From JBHGBB01 sp041946755 (GTDB lineage: Bacteria; UBP4; UBA4092; JAOAEQ01): 7,243 nucleotides of DNA. The notes below the pieces were generated by a model that saw nothing but the letters and a program-made list of their open reading frames with translations, had not been told where the DNA came from and searched no databases. How positions within the stretch are numbered: the first letter of the stretch is position 1; each line of letters begins with the position of its first letter. This document shows, piece by piece, positions 1-6,806 of this stretch. Location of the stretch: the NCBI GenBank assembly GCA_041946755.1, contig JBHGBB010000194.1, positions 1 through 7,243 on the forward strand. Direction: 5' to 3'. Position numbers and translations under genes: made by a program.

Positions 1-1681
1 CGAGCGCTAACCGTCTGCCGACTTCCTGTTTATTTTTCGGATGAATATCCAGTGCCTCCCCGATATCAATCGCAACCGCCATTCCGGTTTTAGGCAGCGA
101 TAACGTCATCGATTGCGCTTCTCTTAATTCCGCCCAATTATCTTCTGCCGGTTCCGGTTTGGTTGCCATAAAATTCGCTAACTGAACAAATAGAAATGGC
201 AATTCCGGCTGATGCCATTTCGTTCGCCAATCTTTAATCATAGTCGGAAATAAAGCTCGGTATTTAAATGCATCCCCGGCGTTACTTTCCCCTTGATACC
301 AGATAGCTCCCCGAATACCATAAGGTACTAACGGGGCAATCATCCCATTATATAACGTTGTCGCATAAAACGGTTGAGACGGGTCCAACGGTTGCGGTGA
401 AATGGTATTTAAATCATAAGCGATTTTATATTGCCAGATACCGGATAATGGAATCGGATTTATCTCCGGTTGTGGATTAGCCAGCATTAATTGCATGTCA
501 GCCGGCTTTCCGCTAAATCCGCCAGCACCACCGGTGTCGATTACCCGAACCGCGATAACATTTTTCCCGGATTTGACTAATTCGCCGGGAATAGTATATT
601 TTCTCGGAGTATTATACCAATCGGTATTTCCGATCTTAGTTCCATTAAACCAGGTGATATCCCAATCATCAGTTGGCCCGAGTGTAACGATTAATTCTTT
701 TCCAGCCCAGGATTCGGGAAGATTAACTTCTTTCCGGAACCATACTGTACCATCGAAATTCGGTAATCCCGCATCTTCCCAGAATTGAGGTAATTGCATC
801 GGGTTCCAACCTTTGGTATCCAAGTCGGGATTCGCCCAAACCGGAACTCCATTTATGAATCCCGGGTCTTTATCAAACAATTCCTGTTTCCAATTGGCTA
901 ATTTCGTTTCATATTCTTTTTTCGCGATAACAATATCAGAAGAAGTCGATCGCATCGCCTGCAATTGTTTTCCATACTCCGGAAACTGCGATATCGATTC
1001 GGTACTCGTCCAAGGTTCAATCCGGGTACCACCCCAAGAGCTATGAATTAGACCAATCGGAACCTTCAGGTCTTGATATAGGGCTCGCCCGAAGAAATAA
1101 GCCGTTGCCGAAAATGAATCGACATTTTTTGGGCTGCATTCTACCCAACCATTACTTTCAAAATCAGATTGCGGGGTAAACGCGACTTTATGCGGCACCG
1201 TAATCAGCCGGATATTCGGATAGTTCGCATCTTGTATCTCTTTTTCATAGTTTAATACTTTCCCCCAACTCATCCCGACCGGCATCTCCATATTCGATTG
1301 GCCGGAACAGAGCCACACTTCGCCAATCATAACATTTTTAAAAGTTATGACTTCTGTCTGCTTGCTATTTTCTTTATTTCGAGCGATTATTTGCATCTGA
1401 TAGGGACCACCGGCTCTGAAGGAAGGTAGTTTAACTTTCCACTTTCCAGATTTATCGACCATAGTAGATATCGTTGTTTTTTTAGGAGAACACGAGACGG
1501 AAACAATCGTTCCCGGGTCAGCCCAGCCCCAGACTGGGATTTCCTGCCCTTGCTGGAGCACCATATTATCACTAAAAATCGGCGGGAGTTTTAGGGTTAC
1601 TTCCGAAGCGCTCATCCCAATAGTTGATAACATTAAAACACTTAAGCTGGTAAATATCAATCTAAAACTAGTGCTATGCAT
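1..1681 (-). CDS. Sialate O-acetylesterase-family (SASA, CE20-like) secreted esterase, 3' end cut by window edge
   Basis: A reading frame stays open from the ATG at 1681-1679 to the left edge, giving 560 residues with no stop or frameshift. The family hydrolyses O-acetyl esters on sugars, and many environmental members act on plant or algal polysaccharides rather than sialic acid. Residues 1-25 look like a signal peptide, so the protein should be exported. An N-terminal beta domain follows (about 28-115). The SGNH catalytic motifs are visible: GQSNMEM at 127-133 with the nucleophile Ser129, WGGTRIEPW at 216-224, WYQGESNA at 461-468, and DIH at 545-547 supplying the Asp and His. A jelly-roll-like domain (about 310-400, starting near TVWFRKEV) is inserted between the two halves, as in SASA and CE20 enzymes. 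Family members are usually somewhat longer, so roughly the last 60-100 residues probably lie beyond the edge. It follows the DUF2721 gene by 21 bases and is probably cotranscribed with it. The family call is firm; the substrate is unknown. Confidence 0.92.
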   Translation of the reverse strand, partial: MHSTSFRLIFTSLSVLMLSTIGMSASEVTLKLPPIFSDNMVLQQGQEIPVWGWADPGTIVSVSCSPKKTTISTMVDKSGKWKVKLPSFRAGGPYQMQIIARNKENSKQTEVITFKNVMIGEVWLCSGQSNMEMPVGMSWGKVLNYEKEIQDANYPNIRLITVPHKVAFTPQSDFESNGWVECSPKNVDSFSATAYFFGRALYQDLKVPIGLIHSSWGGTRIEPWTSTESISQFPEYGKQLQAMRSTSSDIVIAKKEYETKLANWKQELFDKDPGFINGVPVWANPDLDTKGWNPMQLPQFWEDAGLPNFDGTVWFRKEVNLPESWAGKELIVTLGPTDDWDITWFNGTKIGNTDWYNTPRKYTIPGELVKSGKNVIAVRVIDTGGAGGFSGKPADMQLMLANPQPEINPIPLSGIWQYKIAYDLNTISPQPLDPSQPFYATTLYNGMIAPLVPYGIRGAIWYQGESNAGDAFKYRALFPTMIKDWRTKWHQPELPFLFVQLANFMATKPEPAEDNWAELREAQSMTLSLPKTGMAVAIDIGEALDIHPKNKQEVGRRLAL

Positions 1682-1688
1682 AGTAAGG

Positions 1689-1695
1689 TTCCTTT
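1689..1695 (-). promoter_or_regulatory. Ribosome binding site of the esterase gene
   Basis: Read on the minus strand this is AAAGGAA, seven bases before the ATG at 1681. It lies wholly in the 21-base gap after the DUF2721 stop codon and supports the chosen start, which also gives a complete signal peptide. Confidence 0.65.
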
Positions 1696-1702
1696 CAATT
1701 TG

Positions 1703-2179
1703 TTAATCCTCATCTTTCTGAAGATTCAATTCTTCAACTTCAATCAGCACGATATCATACGCTTTCCGAATCTCAAGATAAGCATTAACCGCGGCGATAA
1801 ATACGCAAGCGAGTCCAACCATAAACAGCGCTGAGGTTAATGATTCTAGATTAATATAGGTGCGGAATAAGATATCGATTCCAATAAACACCGAGGTTAA
1901 AACGAAAAATAATACCCCGACATACATATAGAGAATAGCATTCTTTTCCAATTTCGCCCGATCCAGCAATCGCGGTATCTGCTGTTCGATACTATCCCGC
2001 CGTTTCCGTTTGATTTCATCTAGCGATATTCCTTTAAGTTTTCGCCGTTCATCATTCAAAGCGCGAATCCGGTCGATAATATTAGAATATTTATTCTGCA
2101 ATCCAAGGAGCATTAACCCACAGGCTGAAATCATGATGGTAGGTGCTAATACCTGCCCGATAATTTGAGATACTTCCAT
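1703..2179 (-). CDS. DUF2721-family membrane protein
   Basis: This is a 158-residue membrane protein of unknown function. Three hydrophobic segments are visible at about residues 6-27, 81-104 and 113-136. Between the first and second lies a charged, helical, probably coiled-coil stretch (about 30-78). The sequence ISACGLMLLGLQNKYS followed by DRIRALNDERR is the typical signature of the DUF2721 family, and the length fits. The end (136-158) is acidic and probably helical. The start is set by a near-perfect Shine-Dalgarno sequence eight bases upstream. It is the first gene of a leftward pair with the secreted esterase, 21 bases apart. I see no functional reason for that pairing, so it may only be shared transcription. 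No biochemical role can be inferred. Confidence 0.85.
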   Translation of the reverse strand: MEVSQIIGQVLAPTIMISACGLMLLGLQNKYSNIIDRIRALNDERRKLKGISLDEIKRKRRDSIEQQIPRLLDRAKLEKNAILYMYVGVLFFVLTSVFIGIDILFRTYINLESLTSALFMVGLACVFIAAVNAYLEIRKAYDIVLIEVEELNLQKDED

Positions 2180-2187
2180 AATCGATA

Positions 2188-2195
2188 CCCTCCTT
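2188..2195 (-). promoter_or_regulatory. Strong Shine-Dalgarno sequence of the DUF2721 gene
   Basis: Minus-strand AAGGAGGG lies eight bases before the ATG at 2179. It is an almost ideal anti-16S match and fixes the start. It contrasts with lpxK across the same intergenic region, which lacks such a site. Confidence 0.85.
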
Positions 2196-2224
2196 AAGAT
2201 ATAAAAATAGAAATCAGAGCCAAT

Positions 2225-2281
2225 TTGACATTGAAGTTTTGTGCTTTAGCTTTAATTTATTGTATCCTATAATGCTATAAT
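2225..2281 (+). promoter_or_regulatory. Probable sigma-70-type promoter region of lpxK with two -10 boxes
   Basis: The 118-base gap between the divergent genes holds two exact TATAAT hexamers, at 2268-2273 and 2276-2281, in the short tandem repeat CTATAATG/CTATAATT. Either would start transcription a few to some twenty bases before the lpxK ATG. The -35 side is less clear: TTTAGC at 2245-2250 is 17 bases upstream of the first box but matches only three of six consensus bases. An exact TTGACA at 2225-2230 is too far from both boxes; with it, TTTAAT at 2251-2256 would need a 20-base spacer. For the leftward genes I see only a weak candidate, minus-strand TACAAT at 2264-2259, without a good -35 box. 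Confidence 0.5.
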
Positions 2282-2297
2282 TGAAAAAGTAATATCT

Positions 2298-3395
2298 ATG
2301 AAATCAGAATCATTTTGGCTGAAAATAATTGAAGAGAAACCATCGAAATTAGCGCAGTTAGGGCTGTATCTATTATCCGGCATCTATATCTCTGCGGTTA
2401 AATTCCGAAACTGGCTATACCGAGTTCGAATCCTAAAATCGCAGAAACTATCAGTCCCGGTCATTTCGGTAGGTAACATTACGGTTGGTGGCACCGGGAA
2501 AACCCCCGTCGTCCATCTCTTAGCCCGATATTATCAAAACCAGGGGAAAAAGGTGGTTATCTTGAGCCGAGGATATAAACGGAATAACTGCCAGCCGATA
2601 GTCCTGGTTTCGAATTATGAACAGGTCTTGGTAGATTGGAAAATTGCCGGAGATGAACCATATCAACTCGCGCAATCATTACCCGGGGTAGCGGTAGTTG
2701 TTGGGAATCAGCGTCGGATTACCGGCAATTATGCGATTCGAGAATTATCACCCGACCTGATTATCCTTGATGACGGATTCAGCCATCAGCAGGTAGCGCG
2801 TACCATAAATCTAGTGTTGATTGATGCTACCAGACCTTTCGGTAACAACTATTATTTACCGGCTGGAAGGTTACGAGAACCAATATCGAGTTTAAAACGA
2901 GCGGATATAGTCTTATTGACTAAAACCAAATCTGATAAGAATTATACCGAGCTTATCTCCCAAATTCAGAACCTTAAGCCTTCCATACCGATATATACCG
3001 CTAAAACAGTACCCGTGAAAATAACCGAAATATCGGAACAAAAAGAACTTCCGGTATCAGCATTAAACCGCGAACCGATCCTTGCGTTCGCCGGAATCGC
3101 CAATCCCGGTCCCTTTAAAGACACTTTACTAGAACTCAATGCCGAGGTTAAATCGTTCTTCCCATTCCCAGACCATTATGTATATTCAGAAAATGAGCTA
3201 CAATATTTATTAGAACAAGCAGCACAAACCCAATGCAAATTTCTGATTACTACTAAGAAAGATGCGGCTAAACTGAGGAATATATTAGATAAATTCCCAG
3301 AACAGCGCCATCGGTTTTTAGCATTGGAGATAGATTACGAAATACAGCATGCAGTAGAATTTCTTACTATCCTAGACTCAGGACTTAGAACTTAA
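2298..3395 (+). CDS. lpxK: Tetraacyldisaccharide 4'-kinase (lipid A biosynthesis)
   Basis: LpxK phosphorylates the 4' position of the tetraacylated disaccharide-1-phosphate to make lipid IVA, at the inner face of the cytoplasmic membrane. The 365-residue length is normal. An N-terminal hydrophobic helix (about 20-34) is the expected membrane contact. Walker A lies in SVGNITVGGTGKTP (57-70), with Lys68 and Thr69. Also visible are RGYKR (91-95), GDEP (118-121), the LpxK signature DDGFSHQ (158-164, usually DDGFQH), the FGN...LPAGRLREP block (181-195), PDHY (291-294) and TTKKDAAKL (328-336). All key motifs are intact. The start places the helix and P-loop at their usual distance, although no clear Shine-Dalgarno sequence precedes it. 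It is separated from its usual lipid A neighbours here. Its stop codon lies inside a terminator-like hairpin. Presence of lpxK implies a lipopolysaccharide-bearing outer membrane. Confidence 0.96.
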   Translation: MKSESFWLKIIEEKPSKLAQLGLYLLSGIYISAVKFRNWLYRVRILKSQKLSVPVISVGNITVGGTGKTPVVHLLARYYQNQGKKVVILSRGYKRNNCQPIVLVSNYEQVLVDWKIAGDEPYQLAQSLPGVAVVVGNQRRITGNYAIRELSPDLIILDDGFSHQQVARTINLVLIDATRPFGNNYYLPAGRLREPISSLKRADIVLLTKTKSDKNYTELISQIQNLKPSIPIYTAKTVPVKITEISEQKELPVSALNREPILAFAGIANPGPFKDTLLELNAEVKSFFPFPDHYVYSENELQYLLEQAAQTQCKFLITTKKDAAKLRNILDKFPEQRHRFLALEIDYEIQHAVEFLTILDSGLRT

Positions 3396-3409
3396 GCCTG
3401 ATTTTTTTT
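3378..3409 (+). terminator. Intrinsic terminator-like hairpin with T8 tract at the end of lpxK
   Basis: TCAGG (3378-3382) pairs with CCTGA (3397-3401). After a bulged A at 3383, CTTA (3384-3387) pairs with TAAG (3393-3396) around a five-base loop. Eight T follow directly (3402-3409). The stem is nine pairs with four G-C pairs, so moderate in strength. The lpxK stop codon (3393-3395) lies in the 3' arm, and the next gene starts at 3412. It may terminate lpxK transcription, or act as a partial terminator (attenuator) for the genes downstream. Confidence 0.65.
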
Positions 3410-3411
3410 AT

Positions 3412-3978
3412 ATGTCACCCAAAATACCTTCTTTATGCCAGTTATTTGTTACCTTTTTAAAAATCGGGCTATTATCGGTTGGCGGCGGCTATGCGATGCT
3501 TGCGATTATGGAACGCGAGGTTGTTACTCGAAAAGGATGGGTTACGCATGAAGAGTTCTTGGATGCGGTAACTGTTGGCCAGAGTTCTCCCGGAGTAATG
3601 ATTACCAATATCGGTGCATTTATCGCGTATCGGCTCCATGGTACTGCCGGATTATTAACCGCGATTCTCGGTTTATCCGGTCCCGCATTTCTGATTGTTT
3701 TAGTCTTGGCTATGATTTATGTTTCGACTACTCATCTTACTGCAATCCATGCGATTCTAAAAGGGGTTGCGCCGGCAGTAGTCGGCATGTTTTTTGGGAT
3801 GACGTTTCGGTTAGCGAAATCCTGTATGAAAAAGATGGAGATGGGAGCAGTTTGCGTCATTGCTTTCATCGCGGTAATATTTTTACATGTACATCCGATA
3901 TTAGTGATTATTCTCGGCGGGATATTAGCGCTATTTAAAACCTATCTCTATCCAAAATTAAAATCGAAAAAAGCATAA
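3412..3978 (+). CDS. Chromate transporter (CHR) family, N-terminal-type half-size subunit
   Basis: This 188-residue integral membrane protein is one half of the CHR (ChrA) superfamily, whose characterised members export chromate. The half-domain signatures are present: FLKIGLLSVGGGYAM (15-29), the segment around MEREVV (33-38) and GQSSPGVMITNIGAFIAYR (56-74). Further hydrophobic segments lie at about 80-103, 114-132 and 145-175. Full-length ChrA has two such halves fused, whereas short-chain CHR proteins, as in Bacillus, come as adjacent gene pairs that work together. The partner follows after one base. The ATG is the only possible start, because the frame upstream to the stop at 3373-3375 has no ATG, GTG or TTG. 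The T-tract of the preceding hairpin ends two bases before it, leaving no room for a ribosome binding site. The family is firm, but the substrate is not shown: chromate is the default and other oxyanions or organic anions are possible. Confidence 0.9.
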   Translation: MSPKIPSLCQLFVTFLKIGLLSVGGGYAMLAIMEREVVTRKGWVTHEEFLDAVTVGQSSPGVMITNIGAFIAYRLHGTAGLLTAILGLSGPAFLIVLVLAMIYVSTTHLTAIHAILKGVAPAVVGMFFGMTFRLAKSCMKKMEMGAVCVIAFIAVIFLHVHPILVIILGGILALFKTYLYPKLKSKKA

Positions 3979-3979
3979 T

Positions 3980-4516
3980 ATGCTATTAAAGTCGATGGTA
4001 TTAAATCTCTATCTCTGTTATCTCTTTATCAAAATCGGACTGTTCACTTTTGGTGGCGGGTATGGCATGATTCCGATTATGCATCGAGAATTTGTTGAAC
4101 GACTCCATTGGTTAACTCCATCACAGTTTCTCGATGCCGCAGCGATCGGACAGATAACTCCCGGCCCGGTAGCGATTATGGCCACGTTTATCGGATATAA
4201 AGTTAACGGGATTTTCGGCGCTATTGCCGCAACGATCGGTATATTTATCCCATCAGTAATCATCGTTTATCTTGCCGGTAGATTCTTTGCTCGATATCGG
4301 AACTCGCATCTCATGGAGAATATCCTGCCAACCATTAATGCTACGGTAGTCGGATTATTGGCCGCCGCGGCCGTGATGTTAGCTGAACCGGCAATTATCG
4401 ATATCCCAACCGCCGGAATTGTAGTAGTAACCTTTATCATCGTAACCTTTACCAAGCTATCACCCAGTTGGCTGATTCTCGGTGGCGGTATCGTCGGCTG
4501 GATTTTATTCCATTAA
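3980..4516 (+). CDS. Chromate transporter (CHR) family, partner half-size subunit
   Basis: This 178-residue membrane protein is the second CHR half. Its signatures are FIKIGLFTFGGGYGM (16-30), MHREFVE (34-40) and GQITPGPVAIMATFIGYK (57-74), the last closer to the canonical GQxTPGPVA form than in its partner. Hydrophobic segments follow at about 76-99, 115-135 and 144-177, so the fold repeats that of the neighbour. The ATG is one base after the partner's stop codon (TAATATG) and no Shine-Dalgarno sequence is evident, so translation is probably coupled. A second Met at residue 6 (3995) is an alternative start. The two proteins are similar but not identical halves, as expected for a heterodimer. 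The stop codon overlaps the start of the polysaccharide lyase by one base. As with its partner, transport of chromate is inferred only from the family. Confidence 0.9.
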   Translation: MLLKSMVLNLYLCYLFIKIGLFTFGGGYGMIPIMHREFVERLHWLTPSQFLDAAAIGQITPGPVAIMATFIGYKVNGIFGAIAATIGIFIPSVIIVYLAGRFFARYRNSHLMENILPTINATVVGLLAAAAVMLAEPAIIDIPTAGIVVVTFIIVTFTKLSPSWLILGGGIVGWILFH

Positions 4517-6744
4517 TGGTGTTTAATTGGGTAATGCATATGCACTGGTACTATCGTCTGATTTGGATTATTTTCATATTCGCTATTGGAGCGATATTTG
4601 TTGCTAATAATGGAATAGCTAAAAATTCAGTAAATACCAGTAGCGATTATCGCAATACGAGTAAATCAGGAGAAGCTGATTCGAAATCAATCATCTTATT
4701 TACTGCACTCAATCTCGATTATCCAGGACTAGACCAAGTAAAATTAGCGGTAAGTAAACAAGATTATAATCTTGCAGCGAAACAATTAGCCCGTTATTTT
4801 AGAGTTCGGAAAACTCCGGTATGGTTAGTTGATGGAAAAATAAACAAATCGACAACATCCGACTCGACTAGAATCAATACAAAAGTCGCTGATGATGCGT
4901 TACAGCATAAATTCCTAATTTCGAATTTCAAAATCATTGCTGATTACCAATATGGCCCCAAAATCGATTGGACTTTTAATCCGACTACACAACCGGACTC
5001 GAAATATGCCAGGAATAATGAATGGACCTTTGTTTTAAACCGGCATTATTTCTGGAAATCCATGGGTGAAGCATATCACCAAACCGGGGATGAAAAGTAT
5101 GCGAAAGAATTCAATACCCAAATTATCGATTGGATAGATAACAATCCAGTTCCGGTTGGTAAAGCCAATCAATCTCCCGGTTCTACCTGGCGAACCATTG
5201 AAGCTGGAATTAGAATGTCATCGACCTGGCCGGATGCGTTCTATTATTTTCTAGCCTCACCGAATTATACCGATACGGCAATCATTAAAACGATTTCCAG
5301 TATTTACGACCATGCACAATATCTAATGCGATATCCGACGAAAAATAATTGGCTGACGATGGAAATGAACGGACTGTATCATGCGGGAGCGTTATTTCCG
5401 GAATTTAAAGCAGCAGAACAATGGCGGCAGTTTGCCGGTAATCGTATGCGGAAAGAGCTCGAAACGCAAATATATCCTGATGGTGCCCAGATTGAACTTA
5501 CTCCCGGATATCATAATGTAGCGCTGACCAATTTTATGGGTATAGTTCGTGTCGCAATGTTGAATTATTATCCATTACCTGATGGGTATCTGGATAATAT
5601 CGAGCGGATGTTTGATTATGATTTATGGTTGATGACTCCCGATAGAAATCTCCCGCCGTTTAACGATTCCGGTATGGGTAATATCAAAGGAATTATGAAA
5701 GAAGCATATCGTTATTTCCCGAGACGTAGCGATTACCAATGGATTGCGACTGATGGTAAACAGGGTTCAATCCCAACAAGAATCTCATGCCAATTTCCTT
5801 ATGCCGGATATTACATTATGCGGAACGGTTGGGATACCAAAGCACGATATCTTGCATTCGATGCCGGTCCATTTGGTGCGGCACATCAACATGAAGATAA
5901 ATTGAATTTTATTCTTACCGCATATGGCAAACCGCTGGTAGTTGAAGCGGGAACCTATGCTTATGAAGATTCGCCATGGCGCCGTTATGTCTTAAGTCCT
6001 TATGCCCATAACGTTATTTTTGTTGATGGAGAAGGACAAAACCGCCGGGTGCAACCGGAAACGTTTCTTGCGAAAACGCCAATAATGTCGAATTGGATTG
6101 AATCGGCTGACTATATCTATGCAGAAGGGTCTTATGGCAGTGCTATCGAACGGTATGGTGAAACCAATATTAGTCCAGCAATAGTTACTCGGAAGATATT
6201 ATTTGTTAAAGCTGGGCCGGGTAAGGATTTCTGGGTGGTATTAGATACTATGAAACCGAATGATGAATTACCGCATCTTTATGAAAGCATCTTTCATCTC
6301 GATACGCAAGAAGCACTAGTCAGCGATTCGACTGCTGTTATTACTGCCAATCCTAATGGACCGAATCTGGGGATATTTCTAAAACCGAATCCGGCAGTAC
6401 AAATCAACATTGTTAAAGGGCAGGAGAAGCCGATAGTCCAAGGTTGGATCTCTGATACCAAGGGTTTCAATGGTTTACGGCCGATTCCAACAGTATCTTA
6501 TTCGCTGCATCAGTCAGGACTCCAGTATTTACTCTATGTTTTTTATCCAGTATCCGATAATCAAATTCCGGCAGTAAAAATTACCGATTTGAATATTCCC
6601 GGAATAACAGCAATGGATGGAGTTGCTGCTGCGATAAATATTGGGGATAATATTAAGTATAAAATATTCTTTCCTTTCGATGAGAAAAAAGAGTTTTTTA
6701 TCTCCGGTAAAAACTGTAAGGGAAAAGTTTACCTAAACCGATAG
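4516..6744 (+). CDS. Heparinase II/III-family polysaccharide lyase, exported or membrane-anchored
   Basis: The family cleaves uronic-acid polysaccharides (heparin/heparan, alginate and similar) by beta-elimination outside the cytoplasm. The protein is 742 residues from the ATG at 4516. An N-terminal hydrophobic helix (about 11-35) is a signal peptide or anchor. A heparinase II/III N-terminal-type segment follows (about 61-102), then an alpha/alpha-toroid domain (about 168-374) with GSTWRTIEAGIR (222-233), NNWLTMEMNG (277-286) and DGAQIELTPGYH (322-333). The C-terminal beta-sandwich begins near 429 and contains HQHED (457-461). By family analogy the toroid Asn/Tyr residues (Tyr332) and the beta-domain His are the likely catalytic groups; all are present. 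The reading frame is open back to 4468, but that start lies deep in the CHR gene. The ATG at 4516 shares one base with the CHR stop (TAATG), which favours coupled translation. Met codons at 4534 and 4540 are alternatives, and no start has a good Shine-Dalgarno sequence. The exact substrate cannot be read from the sequence. Confidence 0.88.
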   Translation: MVFNWVMHMHWYYRLIWIIFIFAIGAIFVANNGIAKNSVNTSSDYRNTSKSGEADSKSIILFTALNLDYPGLDQVKLAVSKQDYNLAAKQLARYFRVRKTPVWLVDGKINKSTTSDSTRINTKVADDALQHKFLISNFKIIADYQYGPKIDWTFNPTTQPDSKYARNNEWTFVLNRHYFWKSMGEAYHQTGDEKYAKEFNTQIIDWIDNNPVPVGKANQSPGSTWRTIEAGIRMSSTWPDAFYYFLASPNYTDTAIIKTISSIYDHAQYLMRYPTKNNWLTMEMNGLYHAGALFPEFKAAEQWRQFAGNRMRKELETQIYPDGAQIELTPGYHNVALTNFMGIVRVAMLNYYPLPDGYLDNIERMFDYDLWLMTPDRNLPPFNDSGMGNIKGIMKEAYRYFPRRSDYQWIATDGKQGSIPTRISCQFPYAGYYIMRNGWDTKARYLAFDAGPFGAAHQHEDKLNFILTAYGKPLVVEAGTYAYEDSPWRRYVLSPYAHNVIFVDGEGQNRRVQPETFLAKTPIMSNWIESADYIYAEGSYGSAIERYGETNISPAIVTRKILFVKAGPGKDFWVVLDTMKPNDELPHLYESIFHLDTQEALVSDSTAVITANPNGPNLGIFLKPNPAVQINIVKGQEKPIVQGWISDTKGFNGLRPIPTVSYSLHQSGLQYLLYVFYPVSDNQIPAVKITDLNIPGITAMDGVAAAINIGDNIKYKIFFPFDEKKEFFISGKNCKGKVYLNR

Positions 6745-6791
6745 GGAAAAGAAATCAACATATTATGTAATGCATGCAATCTTAGGATAAA

Positions 6792-6803
6792 AAGAAGGGG
6801 TGA
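6792..6803 (+). promoter_or_regulatory. Ribosome binding site of the M20 hydrolase gene
   Basis: AAGAAGGGGTGA ends three bases before the ATG at 6807 and differs from the ideal AAGGAGGTGA-type site by little. It supports that start. The rest of the 62-base gap (6745-6806) shows no convincing promoter or terminator, so the hydrolase may be cotranscribed with the lyase or have its own undetected promoter. Confidence 0.75.
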
Positions 6804-6806
6804 CTT

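Noticed and set aside
495..1572. Open frames on the plus strand (495-788, 813-1046) and another minus frame (1387-1572) inside the esterase gene
   Set aside because: They lie wholly inside a 560-codon frame with intact SGNH esterase motifs, and their translations show no domain or family resemblance.
1674..1683. Ten-base palindrome CTATGCATAG over the esterase start, with similar TGCATATGCA at 4535-4544 and TGCATGCA at 6771-6778
   Set aside because: They share only the short ATGCAT/TGCA theme, two involve start-codon or coding bases, and they have no common spacing to genes, so chance is the simpler explanation.
4018..4455. Minus-strand open frames opposite the second CHR gene
   Set aside because: They are antisense to a well-conserved transporter gene, and their low-complexity hydrophobic translations mirror its codons.
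4468..4515. Upstream start of the lyase frame at 4468
   Set aside because: It would add 16 charged residues before the hydrophobic signal segment and overlap the CHR gene by 49 bases; the TAATG start at 4516 is simpler.
3980..4516. The two CHR genes as a broken full-length ChrA
   Set aside because: Each half has its own start, stop and full half-domain motif set, and paired short CHR genes are a known normal arrangement.
6706..6733. Inverted repeat GGTAAA...TTTACC near the end of the lyase gene
   Set aside because: The loop is long, the stem is short and interrupted, and no T-tract follows, so it does not qualify as a terminator.
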